NCBI GenBank assembly: GCA_013331595.1
Contig: DUGE01000111.1
Location: 987 to 6,296, forward strand
Direction of reading: 5' to 3'
Length of the DNA: 5,310 nt
Source of the DNA: Microcaldota archaeon
GTDB taxonomy: Archaea; Micrarchaeota; Micrarchaeia; Norongarragalinales; UBA10210
Shown here: piece by piece, positions 1 through 4,334 of the stretch
How the letters are laid out: each line of letters begins with the position of its first letter
Position numbering within the stretch: position 1 is the first letter of the stretch
Program-made: the position numbers and the translations under genes
The notes under the pieces: generated by a model
Database searches by the model: none
The model's input: only the letters and a program-made list of their open reading frames with translations
Told to the model about the DNA's origin: nothing

Positions 1-10
1 CTCTAGCCTG

Positions 11-35
11 CAGCACGAAATTTGAACGAGTGCTG
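11..35 (-). terminator. Possible hairpin after the dehydrogenase gene
   Basis: Two 6-base arms, CAGCAC at 11-16 and GTGCTG at 30-35, are exact reverse complements around a 13-base loop, directly downstream of the TAG stop at 37-39. No T run follows before the window ends, so this may be a weak terminator or 3'-end stabilising hairpin, or chance. The rest of 1-36 holds nothing I can identify. Confidence 0.25.
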
Positions 36-36
36 G

Positions 37-792
37 CTATTGTATTACCCAGCCGCCGTCAACCACGATTTGCTGGCCGGTTACGTAATCGCTCTCGTCG
101 CTTGCAAGATAAACGCAAGCCCAGGCAATATCTTCAGGCTTGCCCGACCTCTTCCACGGAATCATTTGCGCGAAAGCCGCCAGCGACTTGGCATCCAAAT
201 TGCCGGTATGAATGCCGGGAGTGTCAATCATTCCCGGGCAAACGGCATTGACGTTAATCTTCAAGGGCGCCAATTCGAGCGAAAGCGCGCGAGTGAAGCC
301 CAGAACGCCAGCTTTTGTAAGGCAATAGTGGGTCAAGCCCGCATAGCCTTGGATTGCGGCAATGCTCGAAATGCTCACCACTTTCCCGCCCTTCCCCTGT
401 TTTTTCATCTGCCTTGTTGCCGCAAGGGTGCAATTGCGCACGCCGCCCAAATTAACGGCAAGAGTCTTGTCCCAAACGTCGTCCGAATCCGCCATTTCAA
501 CAAACGGCTTTGAGGGGTAAATGCCAGCATTGTTAACGAGAATATCCAGCTTGCCGAACTTCCTCACTGCAGCTTCAACAGCCGCCTTTGCATCTGCCAT
601 TTTCGAAACGTCGCACTTCACTACAAAAGCATTTTTGCCGAGCGCGGAAGCGGTTTTTTGGGCCGAAGCCAAGTCAAAATCAGCTATCAAGACTTTCGCG
701 CCTTCCTGCACAAAAGCCCCCACTATCCCGGCGCCGATGCCCTTGCCTCCACCAGTAACAATTGCAACTTTTCCTGAAAGCCTTCCCACCAT
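37..792 (-). CDS. Short-chain dehydrogenase/reductase (classical SDR), probably NAD-dependent
   Basis: A complete 251-residue cytosolic oxidoreductase of the classical SDR family, the usual length for that family. The Rossmann dinucleotide-binding motif TGGGKGIG is at 13-20 and the NNAG motif at 87-90. The catalytic tetrad is intact: N114, S143, Y156 and K160 (YCLTK). An aspartate at the end of strand beta-2 (D38 in IADFD) and D61 in the CDV motif are as seen in NAD(H)-preferring members; this is family knowledge, not a test. The C-terminal VTGQQIVVDGGW is typical of glucose dehydrogenase or 3-oxoacyl-ACP reductase-like members. The substrate cannot be read from sequence. The ATG at 790-792 has AGGTGAT (802-796) just upstream, spaced unusually close. 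A T-rich region and a TTTAAA box separate it from the membrane-protein gene upstream, so it is probably transcribed alone. It resembles bacterial SDRs strongly, so gene transfer is possible but unproven. Confidence 0.95.
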   Translation of the reverse strand: MVGRLSGKVAIVTGGGKGIGAGIVGAFVQEGAKVLIADFDLASAQKTASALGKNAFVVKCDVSKMADAKAAVEAAVRKFGKLDILVNNAGIYPSKPFVEMADSDDVWDKTLAVNLGGVRNCTLAATRQMKKQGKGGKVVSISSIAAIQGYAGLTHYCLTKAGVLGFTRALSLELAPLKINVNAVCPGMIDTPGIHTGNLDAKSLAAFAQMIPWKRSGKPEDIAWACVYLASDESDYVTGQQIVVDGGWVIQ

Positions 793-795
793 ACA

Positions 796-802
796 ATCAC
801 CT
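796..802 (-). promoter_or_regulatory. Shine-Dalgarno site of the dehydrogenase gene
   Basis: AGGTGAT, matching the archaeal anti-Shine-Dalgarno consensus (complement of UCACCU), lies 3 bases before the ATG at 792. The spacing is short, but no other good start is near and the SDR fold begins only a few residues in. Confidence 0.6.
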
Positions 803-825
803 TACAATAAGAAAAACGCCATGCC

Positions 826-834
826 GTTTTAAAC
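826..834 (-). promoter_or_regulatory. Likely TATA box for the dehydrogenase gene
   Basis: GTTTAAAAC on the minus strand lies about 35-40 bases before the ATG. At the usual archaeal spacing (about 25 bases from the box centre) transcription would begin near 805, leaving a short leader that just contains the AGGTGAT site. It resembles the TTTAAA box before the kinase gene at 3044-3049. No clear BRE is visible. Confidence 0.4.
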
Positions 835-852
835 GCTTCAAAACCCGGTTGT

Positions 853-874
853 AAAAAAGGGGGAAACAAAAGAT
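853..874 (-). terminator. T-rich termination region after the membrane sensor gene
   Basis: Directly after the TGA at 875-877 the minus strand runs through T4, T3, C5 and T6 tracts, with no stable hairpin. T tracts alone can terminate archaeal RNA polymerase, so this is a plausible end for the upstream transcript, set just before the promoter-like box of the dehydrogenase. Confidence 0.4.
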
Positions 875-1531
875 TCAGCCTTCGTCCTCGAAATAGGCCA
901 GTTCGGGCTTGACGTCACGGACTAAAACCATGCTCGTGCCGAGCCCCAAGAACAACAGGGAGCTTTGCAGGGGCATTGCCGAACTCCAGCCGAAAAGGGC
1001 GTAGTAGAGGAAAGGCAAGTTCAAGAAATGGCCCACGAGCGCAAGCCCGCCTGCAAGGCTTACGACCAGGCCGGACAAAAACAAATTTCGCCTTATGCTT
1101 TGCGGCTCGTAGAGTGCGAAAGCGCCCATTACGGCAATCAAAATGAAGCCAACCACGCTTCAGACCGGCGGAAACCCGGCCACGCCAGCCGCAGTTGCGC
1201 CGACAACATCCTGGACGAACAAGTCTTCCAGCGCCGAGCCGGCGTAAAAAATCTCCACCAACAGAAGGAAGGCCATTGCAAGCAAAATCAAGGGCGAAAC
1301 CACGGGCAGGATAACCGCCGAAACTTCCTTCTTTCCCCGCTGGGATTCCGAAATGAAATAAATGGCAATGCCCGACAGGAGGAAGCAAATGCCCGTGCTC
1401 AAATGCATTGCCGGCCAAAACGGAAGGATGCTTTTGAGGGTCGGAATGCTGAAAATCCAGCCGAGGACAACCAAAAACCCGGCTAGGGAAACAAGAAGCG
1501 ACAGGCCTTTGACAATCCGCGCAGCGTCCAT
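875..1531 (-). pseudogene. Polytopic membrane sensor-like protein interrupted by one in-frame TGA
   Basis: One continuous reading frame of 218 codons runs from the ATG at 1531 to the TGA at 875, broken only by a TGA at codon 124 (1160-1162). Read alone, the first part is 123 residues; the second could start at GTG 1156 (93 residues), but no good ribosome binding site precedes it. The whole has about six hydrophobic helices and an internal duplication: residues 13-60 (VSLAG, then GW..SIP.LKSILP..PAMHLSTGICFLL) align with 155-204 (VSLAG, then GH..NLPFLYYALF..SAMPLQSSLLFLG). From memory these motifs match the membrane sensor module that precedes PAS, histidine kinase or GGDEF domains in bacteria. 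Here no output domain follows: the protein ends with a short acidic tail (AYFEDEG). The duplication spans the TGA, so the original product was most likely one protein. A Trp codon (TGG to TGA) is one single-base explanation. The alternatives are sequencing error, real inactivation, readthrough, or two separate half proteins. AGGGG at 1541-1537 serves the ATG. Confidence 0.6.
1160..1162 (-). other. In-frame TGA inside the sensor-like gene
   Basis: Codon 124 reads TGA between GFPPV and SVVGFIL. Five other frames here (kinase, transporter, uS10, the microprotein and this gene's own end) also finish at TGA in sensible places, so the stop meaning of TGA is not in doubt. The hydrophobic helix resumes immediately after it in the same frame. 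Confidence 0.85.
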
Positions 1532-1532
1532 C

Positions 1533-1646
1533 TCAACCCCTGTGGAAATAATAATAGTACACTAGAACCAGGACCGCAAGCAACACTATCAACACAAGCA
1601 GGATTATTTTCGCAACCTTCTTTTCATCCTTGTTCAACTTTGCCAA
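1533..1646 (-). CDS. 37-residue single-helix membrane microprotein
   Basis: A short frame starting at TTG 1646 encodes a lysine-rich cytoplasmic head (MAKLNKDEKKVAK), one very hydrophobic helix of about 20 residues rich in Leu, Val and Ile, then four tyrosines and a short FHRG tail. Positive charge before the helix predicts the N-terminus inside and the C-terminus outside. The start is chosen because GGGGAG (1661-1656) lies 9 bases upstream; an in-frame TTG at 1655 would add three residues but leave no space for a binding site. The stop (TGA 1533-1535) is a single base before the ATG of the sensor-like gene, whose own binding site lies inside this frame's last codons. That suggests translational coupling and is the main reason to believe the frame. 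Function is unknown; a small partner or regulator of the adjoining membrane protein is inference. Confidence 0.55.
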   Translation of the reverse strand: MAKLNKDEKKVAKIILLVLIVLLAVLVLVYYYYFHRG

Positions 1647-1655
1647 GACAACCAA

Positions 1656-1661
1656 CTCCCC
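1656..1661 (-). promoter_or_regulatory. Shine-Dalgarno site deciding the microprotein start
   Basis: GGGGAG lies 9 bases before TTG 1646. It touches the alternative TTG at 1655, so it favours the later start. Confidence 0.4.
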
Positions 1662-1670
1662 ATTTTTTCC

Positions 1671-1704
1671 TATATTCCGTAACAGGCCACGACCAAGTTT
1701 TATT
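1671..1704 (-). promoter_or_regulatory. Weak promoter candidates before the microprotein gene
   Basis: Two A/T boxes are present: AATAAAA at 1704-1698, overlapping the stop of the upstream gene, and AATATA at 1676-1671. The first would place a start near 1676 and leave a leader holding the GGGGAG site. The second would give an almost leaderless message lacking it. Neither is strong, and read-through from the kinase-deaminase operon is equally possible because I see no terminator in the 53-base gap. Confidence 0.25.
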
Positions 1705-1954
1705 GCATTAAGGTTATTTTGAAGTTATTCCGCCTAAACCATAAATACAGGGAAAATAAAAACATGATTATTATTCCAACAGGATGGCGGGACAAAAACC
1801 AGCCGGCTTCAGCCAGAAGCTTGGTGTACGCATCCAAAAACGGGTTTTGCGGGGTATAAATCCAAAGATACAGCGGGAGAATAAAGACGACTAGAATTAC
1901 GGCAAAAGTAATCAATAATTTTTTTCTCTTTTCCGCCAAAGTAGTTTCAGGCAA
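1700..1954 (-). CDS. Small two-helix membrane protein of unknown function
   Basis: A frame with two hydrophobic helices, at about residues 13-33 (around FAVILVVFILPLYLWIY) and 57-74 (GIIIMFLFSLYLWF), joined by a loop of about 23 residues (TPQNPFLDAYTKLLAEAGWF). Basic flanks (EKRKK before the first helix, RRNN after the second) predict both ends inside. I do not recognise the family. The start is uncertain. TTG 2005 gives 101 residues but overlaps the deaminase gene with a non-membrane, cysteine-containing stretch. TTG 1954 (84 residues, chosen) has GCGGTG about 7 bases upstream. TTG 1939 (79 residues, beginning MAEKRKKLL) has a natural-looking N-terminus but no clear binding site. It lies 28 bases after the deaminase stop and probably belongs to that operon. 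Any functional link to nucleotide metabolism is only positional. Confidence 0.65.
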   Translation of the reverse strand: MPETTLAEKRKKLLITFAVILVVFILPLYLWIYTPQNPFLDAYTKLLAEAGWFLSRHPVGIIIMFLFSLYLWFRRNNFKITLMQ

Positions 1955-1982
1955 AACACAGCACCGCAAAAACGAACAAGCA

Positions 1983-2477
1983 TTACTGATTCGGATATTC
2001 TTCAACCTCGTCGTTCAAGACAGTAAGGTCAACGCCCGCCTTTTTGAAAAACTCGCGCGTAATCTTGGCAGCATGATATTTCTTTTCGCACACAACGCGC
2101 ACAATGCCCGAGTTGATAATCATCTTCGCGCAATCCAGGCAAGGCTCCATCTTGCAATACAACGTAGCTCCCTCAATTGCAATGCCGTGCCTCGCCGCCT
2201 GGATCATGGCGTTCATTTCAGCATGCGTAGTCCTAACGCAATGCTGGTGTGTTCCGCCCTTGTCATCGTAAGCGGTTTTCATCAAATGCCCTATCTCGTC
2301 GCAGTGCTTCATTCCCGAAGGCGAGCCTACGTAGCCGGTCGATAGAATGCGGTTGTTTTTCACCAGAACCGCTCCGGACCTTCCCCTGTCGCAAGTGGCC
2401 CTTTTCGCTGCCGTGCGGGCGATTTCCATGAAATAGTCGTCCCAAGACGGCCTCACGTAATGTTGAGCTTCAGGCAT
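1983..2477 (-). CDS. Deoxycytidylate (dCMP) deaminase
   Basis: A 164-residue cytosolic zinc enzyme expected to convert dCMP to dUMP, feeding dTMP synthesis. The catalytic zinc site is complete: H85-A86-E87 (TTHAEMNAM) supplies a ligand and the proton-shuttle glutamate, and PCLDC at 112-116 supplies two cysteine ligands. The N-terminal SWDDYFMEIA, the GAVLVK segment and SPSGMKHCDE match the dCMP deaminase (ComEB/T4 Cd-like) group rather than cytidine or tRNA adenosine deaminases. C29, C59 and the H77/H79 pair could form the second structural zinc site known in some members. The ATG at 2477 is preferred because GAGGTGG (2491-2485) stands 7 bases upstream. A GTG at 2456, overlapping the kinase stop as GTGA, would also give a normal-looking start (MRPSWDD). 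With ATG, the gene overlaps the kinase gene by 25 bases in a different frame. Confidence 0.93.
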   Translation of the reverse strand: MPEAQHYVRPSWDDYFMEIARTAAKRATCDRGRSGAVLVKNNRILSTGYVGSPSGMKHCDEIGHLMKTAYDDKGGTHQHCVRTTHAEMNAMIQAARHGIAIEGATLYCKMEPCLDCAKMIINSGIVRVVCEKKYHAAKITREFFKKAGVDLTVLNDEVEEYPNQ

Positions 2478-3001
2478 AATTTCCCCACCTCTGTCCTTTC
2501 CTCATCCATGCTTCCGGAAGCGTCGATGGAATATTTCGCCATATCCATCGTTTCTTTTATCGCCCTTCCGCTCCCGCCTTCGTTCTCTATCTTTTCCAAA
2601 TGCAAAAACTCTTCGAACGTTTTCGGATCCTCCTCTCGGTTGCGGGCTTTCATCCGCTCGAAACGCGCTTGGGCCGGCGCATCCAGCCTTACCAAAACGA
2701 AATCCGTTCTCGTCATCAATGCTTTCGCTTCCTCGGGATGGCGGATGGAAACGACTATGTAATTTTTCCCTTGCCGGAAATGCTCCAGAGCCTTTTCCCC
2801 GAGAATGCCGTTTCCGAATTTTGCCCTCAGCGCATTCCCCAGTTCCCCCAGATTCTCTCGGGTTACGGGCTTTCCTTCTTTCTCCAGCTCCTCCCTCAGG
2901 TAATCCGACAAAGAGTAATACTCGAATCCTTTTTTCGAGACGAAATAATCGGCCGCAGTGTCCTTTCCGGAACAATTCTGACCCACTAAGCCTACTATCA
3001 T
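2453..3001 (-). CDS. P-loop nucleotide kinase-like protein, dephospho-CoA/dNMP kinase-like
   Basis: A 182-residue cytosolic P-loop protein. The Walker A motif GQNCSGKDT is at 7-15. Residues 29-57 (YSLSDYLREE, then TRENLGELGNALR) resemble the substrate-binding region of archaeal adenylate-kinase-like proteins (UPF0200-type) and dephospho-CoA kinase. SIRHPEEA at 85-92 follows the core strand. RLDAPAQARFERMKARNREED (105-125) looks like an arginine-bearing lid, and YSIDASGSMDE (157-167) matches the closing strand of the fold. The substrate is not certain. Overlap with the dCMP deaminase makes a deoxynucleoside monophosphate the likeliest guess, but coenzyme A metabolism is possible. The ATG has GGTGGGAG (3015-3008) upstream and a TTTAAA box further up. 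The stop lies inside the deaminase gene, so the two are almost certainly co-expressed. Confidence 0.82.
   Translation of the reverse strand: MIVGLVGQNCSGKDTAADYFVSKKGFEYYSLSDYLREELEKEGKPVTRENLGELGNALRAKFGNGILGEKALEHFRQGKNYIVVSIRHPEEAKALMTRTDFVLVRLDAPAQARFERMKARNREEDPKTFEEFLHLEKIENEGGSGRAIKETMDMAKYSIDASGSMDEERTEVGKLCLKLNIT
2485..2491 (-). promoter_or_regulatory. Shine-Dalgarno site of the deaminase, inside the kinase gene
   Basis: GAGGTGG lies 7 bases before ATG 2477 and within the coding sequence of the kinase. It favours the upstream ATG over the GTG at 2456, for which I see no binding site. Confidence 0.65.
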
Positions 3002-3007
3002 TTTTCG

Positions 3008-3015
3008 CTCCCACC
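3008..3015 (-). promoter_or_regulatory. Shine-Dalgarno site of the kinase gene
   Basis: GGTGGGAG ends 6 bases before the ATG at 3001 and fits the archaeal 16S rRNA 3' end. Confidence 0.6.
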
Positions 3016-3042
3016 AATAGGATAGAAACTAGGCAGTGAAGA

Positions 3043-3050
3043 GTTTAAAG
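3043..3050 (-). promoter_or_regulatory. Likely TATA box of the kinase-deaminase operon
   Basis: CTTTAAAC in the 55-base gap after the transporter gene, preceded by an A-rich GAAAAAGC that could act as a BRE. The predicted start of transcription is near 3021, giving a leader of about 20 bases that contains the GGTGGGAG site. Confidence 0.45.
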
Positions 3051-3056
3051 GCTTTT

Positions 3057-3899
3057 TCAAAGAGACAGGATTGCCAGGGCGATTACGAGCAGTAGAATTC
3101 CCGAGTACTGGCTCACGGACAGTTTTTCCTTCAAAAACACCCTCGAGAATAGGGCGGTCAAGCCCGGCGCGGCCGAGGTGACTAGTGCAGTTACTGAAAC
3201 GCCGATTGTAAGCAGTGAAATGTTGGCGGAAATCGAACCGATTGCCAGGAGTATCGAAAAAGGCACGATCAAAAACCATTGGTAGTTTGAAGACGGGAGG
3301 ACGAGTTTTTTCCTTGAAAACAATGCGTAAGCCAAAACGCCTGCCAGCACTCCAGTTTCCATGAAGAACGTGGCGTTGAACGGGTTTATCGAGGAGGAAA
3401 CTACTTTGGCCAGAGTGAAGTACGCACCCCAGCCTACGCACGTAAGCAAGGCAAGCCAGGTCGCCTGATCGAAAAGCCTTTTCTCCTTTTTCGAGTAACC
3501 AAGCAGAAACAAAGCCGCGAGGATCGCCGGCAGAACTACTAGGTATTTAGGCAGGAAAGGCTCGTTGAGTAGAAAGACGGAAAACAGTATGCTGAACAGT
3601 GGATAGGAGCCGGCGATGGCGAAAACCATGCTTACTTTCGAAGTCTGTACGGCCTTGAAGAAAAATATTATGGAAGCCGAGCCTACGACTGAAGAGAATA
3701 GAATCAAAAACCACGTTTCCGCCGAAGGCGGCACCAACTGCGAGAGCGAAAACAAGGCCACGACAAGAAACGGTATTGCCAAAGAATAGCAAATTACCAG
3801 TGAAGAGTAAACGTCCAGCTTTTTCAGAATAAGCTTGTTCAAAACGTTTTTCAAACTGAAAGCGAACAAAGCCAGGAAGGCGAACAGAAACTCCTGCAT
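3057..3899 (-). CDS. EamA/DMT-superfamily transporter
   Basis: A 280-residue integral membrane protein with about ten hydrophobic helices in two similar halves, the standard layout of drug/metabolite transporters with two EamA domains. Half one ends with the characteristic YPLFSILFSVFLLNEP (99-114). Half two has the matching APGLTALFSRVFLKEKLS (244-261) followed by a final helix. Both conserved glutamates (E113, E258) after the penultimate helix are present. A basic loop (SKKEKR, 136-141) joins the halves and should face the cytoplasm. Family members carry amino acids, sugars, nucleotide-sugars or drugs; the substrate cannot be told here. The ATG is 4 bases after the uS10 stop, so it is probably expressed from the uS10 promoter, though no good ribosome binding site precedes it. 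Confidence 0.9.
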   Translation of the reverse strand: MQEFLFAFLALFAFSLKNVLNKLILKKLDVYSSLVICYSLAIPFLVVALFSLSQLVPPSAETWFLILFSSVVGSASIIFFFKAVQTSKVSMVFAIAGSYPLFSILFSVFLLNEPFLPKYLVVLPAILAALFLLGYSKKEKRLFDQATWLALLTCVGWGAYFTLAKVVSSSINPFNATFFMETGVLAGVLAYALFSRKKLVLPSSNYQWFLIVPFSILLAIGSISANISLLTIGVSVTALVTSAAPGLTALFSRVFLKEKLSVSQYSGILLLVIALAILSL

Positions 3900-3903
3900 C
3901 GTT

Positions 3904-4209
3904 TCAGCCCAAGTTCATTTCGATATTGACGGAAGGGGGGATTCTTATGCGCATTACTTCCCTCAAAACGCGGTCGTCGGCGGGAATCTCGATCAAACGC
4001 TTGTGAATTCTCAATTCCCAACGCTCGTACGTGTCCGAACCGTCACCGCACGGGGTTTTCCTCGTGGCGATGACGAGCTTTTTAGTGGGCAGGGGAATGG
4101 GCCCTTGCATTTGAACTCCGGCTTTTGAAACCAAATCCCGAATCTGGGCGCAGACTGCGTCCAAGTCCTTGCACTCCCGGCTTTCGAGTTTGATTCTAGC
4201 CTTGTTCAT
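3904..4209 (-). CDS. rpsJ: Small-subunit ribosomal protein uS10, archaeal type
   Basis: A complete 101-residue protein of the 30S head, the usual length for archaeal uS10. Family hallmarks are clear: KARIKL near the start, the central loop GPIPLPTKKLVIATRK (36-51) that reaches toward the 3' domain of 16S rRNA, ERWELRIHKRLIEI (62-75), and the C-terminal RIRIPPSVNIEMNL. Placement directly downstream of the aEF1A gene is the conserved archaeal arrangement, sometimes within one transcript. Here 125 bases lie between them, with a terminator-like hairpin and a strong TATA-like box, so uS10 may be transcribed separately. The box is so close to the ATG that the message may be leaderless. Confidence 0.97.
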   Translation of the reverse strand: MNKARIKLESRECKDLDAVCAQIRDLVSKAGVQMQGPIPLPTKKLVIATRKTPCGDGSDTYERWELRIHKRLIEIPADDRVLREVMRIRIPPSVNIEMNLG

Positions 4210-4224
4210 TTGCGAAACAACCCT

Positions 4225-4234
4225 TTTTTATATT
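4225..4234 (-). promoter_or_regulatory. Strong TATA-like box for rpsJ
   Basis: AATATAAAAA lies about 20-25 bases before the ATG at 4209, preceded by TTTTG. With the normal archaeal distance, transcription would begin at or within a few bases of the start codon. Confidence 0.5.
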
Positions 4235-4235
4235 C

Positions 4236-4245
4236 AAAACAAAAA
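4236..4245 (-). terminator. Second T tract after the aEF1A gene
   Basis: TTTTTGTTTT lies between the hairpin terminator and the uS10 TATA-like box. It may act as a backup T-tract terminator. Confidence 0.3.
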
Positions 4246-4265
4246 CGATTTTTTTGGAAAACTTG

Positions 4266-4307
4266 AAAAAACTCCGGACGCGCTTGAAAACGCAACTCTC
4301 AAGCGCG
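4266..4307 (-). terminator. Intrinsic-terminator-like hairpin after the aEF1A gene
   Basis: A perfect 9-base-pair GC-rich stem (CGCGCTTGA at 4279-4287, TCAAGCGCG at 4299-4307) closes an 11-base loop. On the minus strand it is followed after 7 bases by a T6 run (4271-4266). It begins about 28 bases past the TAG stop. The hairpin plus T run looks like a bacterial intrinsic terminator; in archaea the T run may suffice. Confidence 0.65.
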
Positions 4308-4334
4308 CGGGAAGGAGGATTTCAAACGGTTGAA

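Noticed and set aside
22..832. Plus-strand frames (22-513 and 521-832) opposite the dehydrogenase
   Set aside because: The minus-strand SDR has every catalytic motif; the opposite frames have none.
1160..1162. UGA read as tryptophan genome-wide, or as selenocysteine
   Set aside because: Several other genes here end naturally at TGA and use TGG for Trp, so reassignment does not fit. Selenocysteine is rare in archaea, the site is in a hydrophobic membrane segment with no redox motif, and no obvious SECIS hairpin was seen.
965..1486. A 173-codon plus-strand frame opposite the sensor-like gene
   Set aside because: The product is rich in charged residues, Gln and Asn with no recognisable motif, while the minus strand gives clear duplicated membrane helices. 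It is a shadow frame.
1983..2005. TTG at 2005 as start of the two-helix membrane protein
   Set aside because: It lies within the deaminase gene and adds a cysteine-rich stretch unlike the rest. The later TTG at 1954 has a spaced GCGGTG upstream.
2502..3017. Alternative minus-strand frame of 171 codons across the kinase gene
   Set aside because: It is arginine- and glycine-rich without domain features. The kinase frame has Walker A and the full fold.
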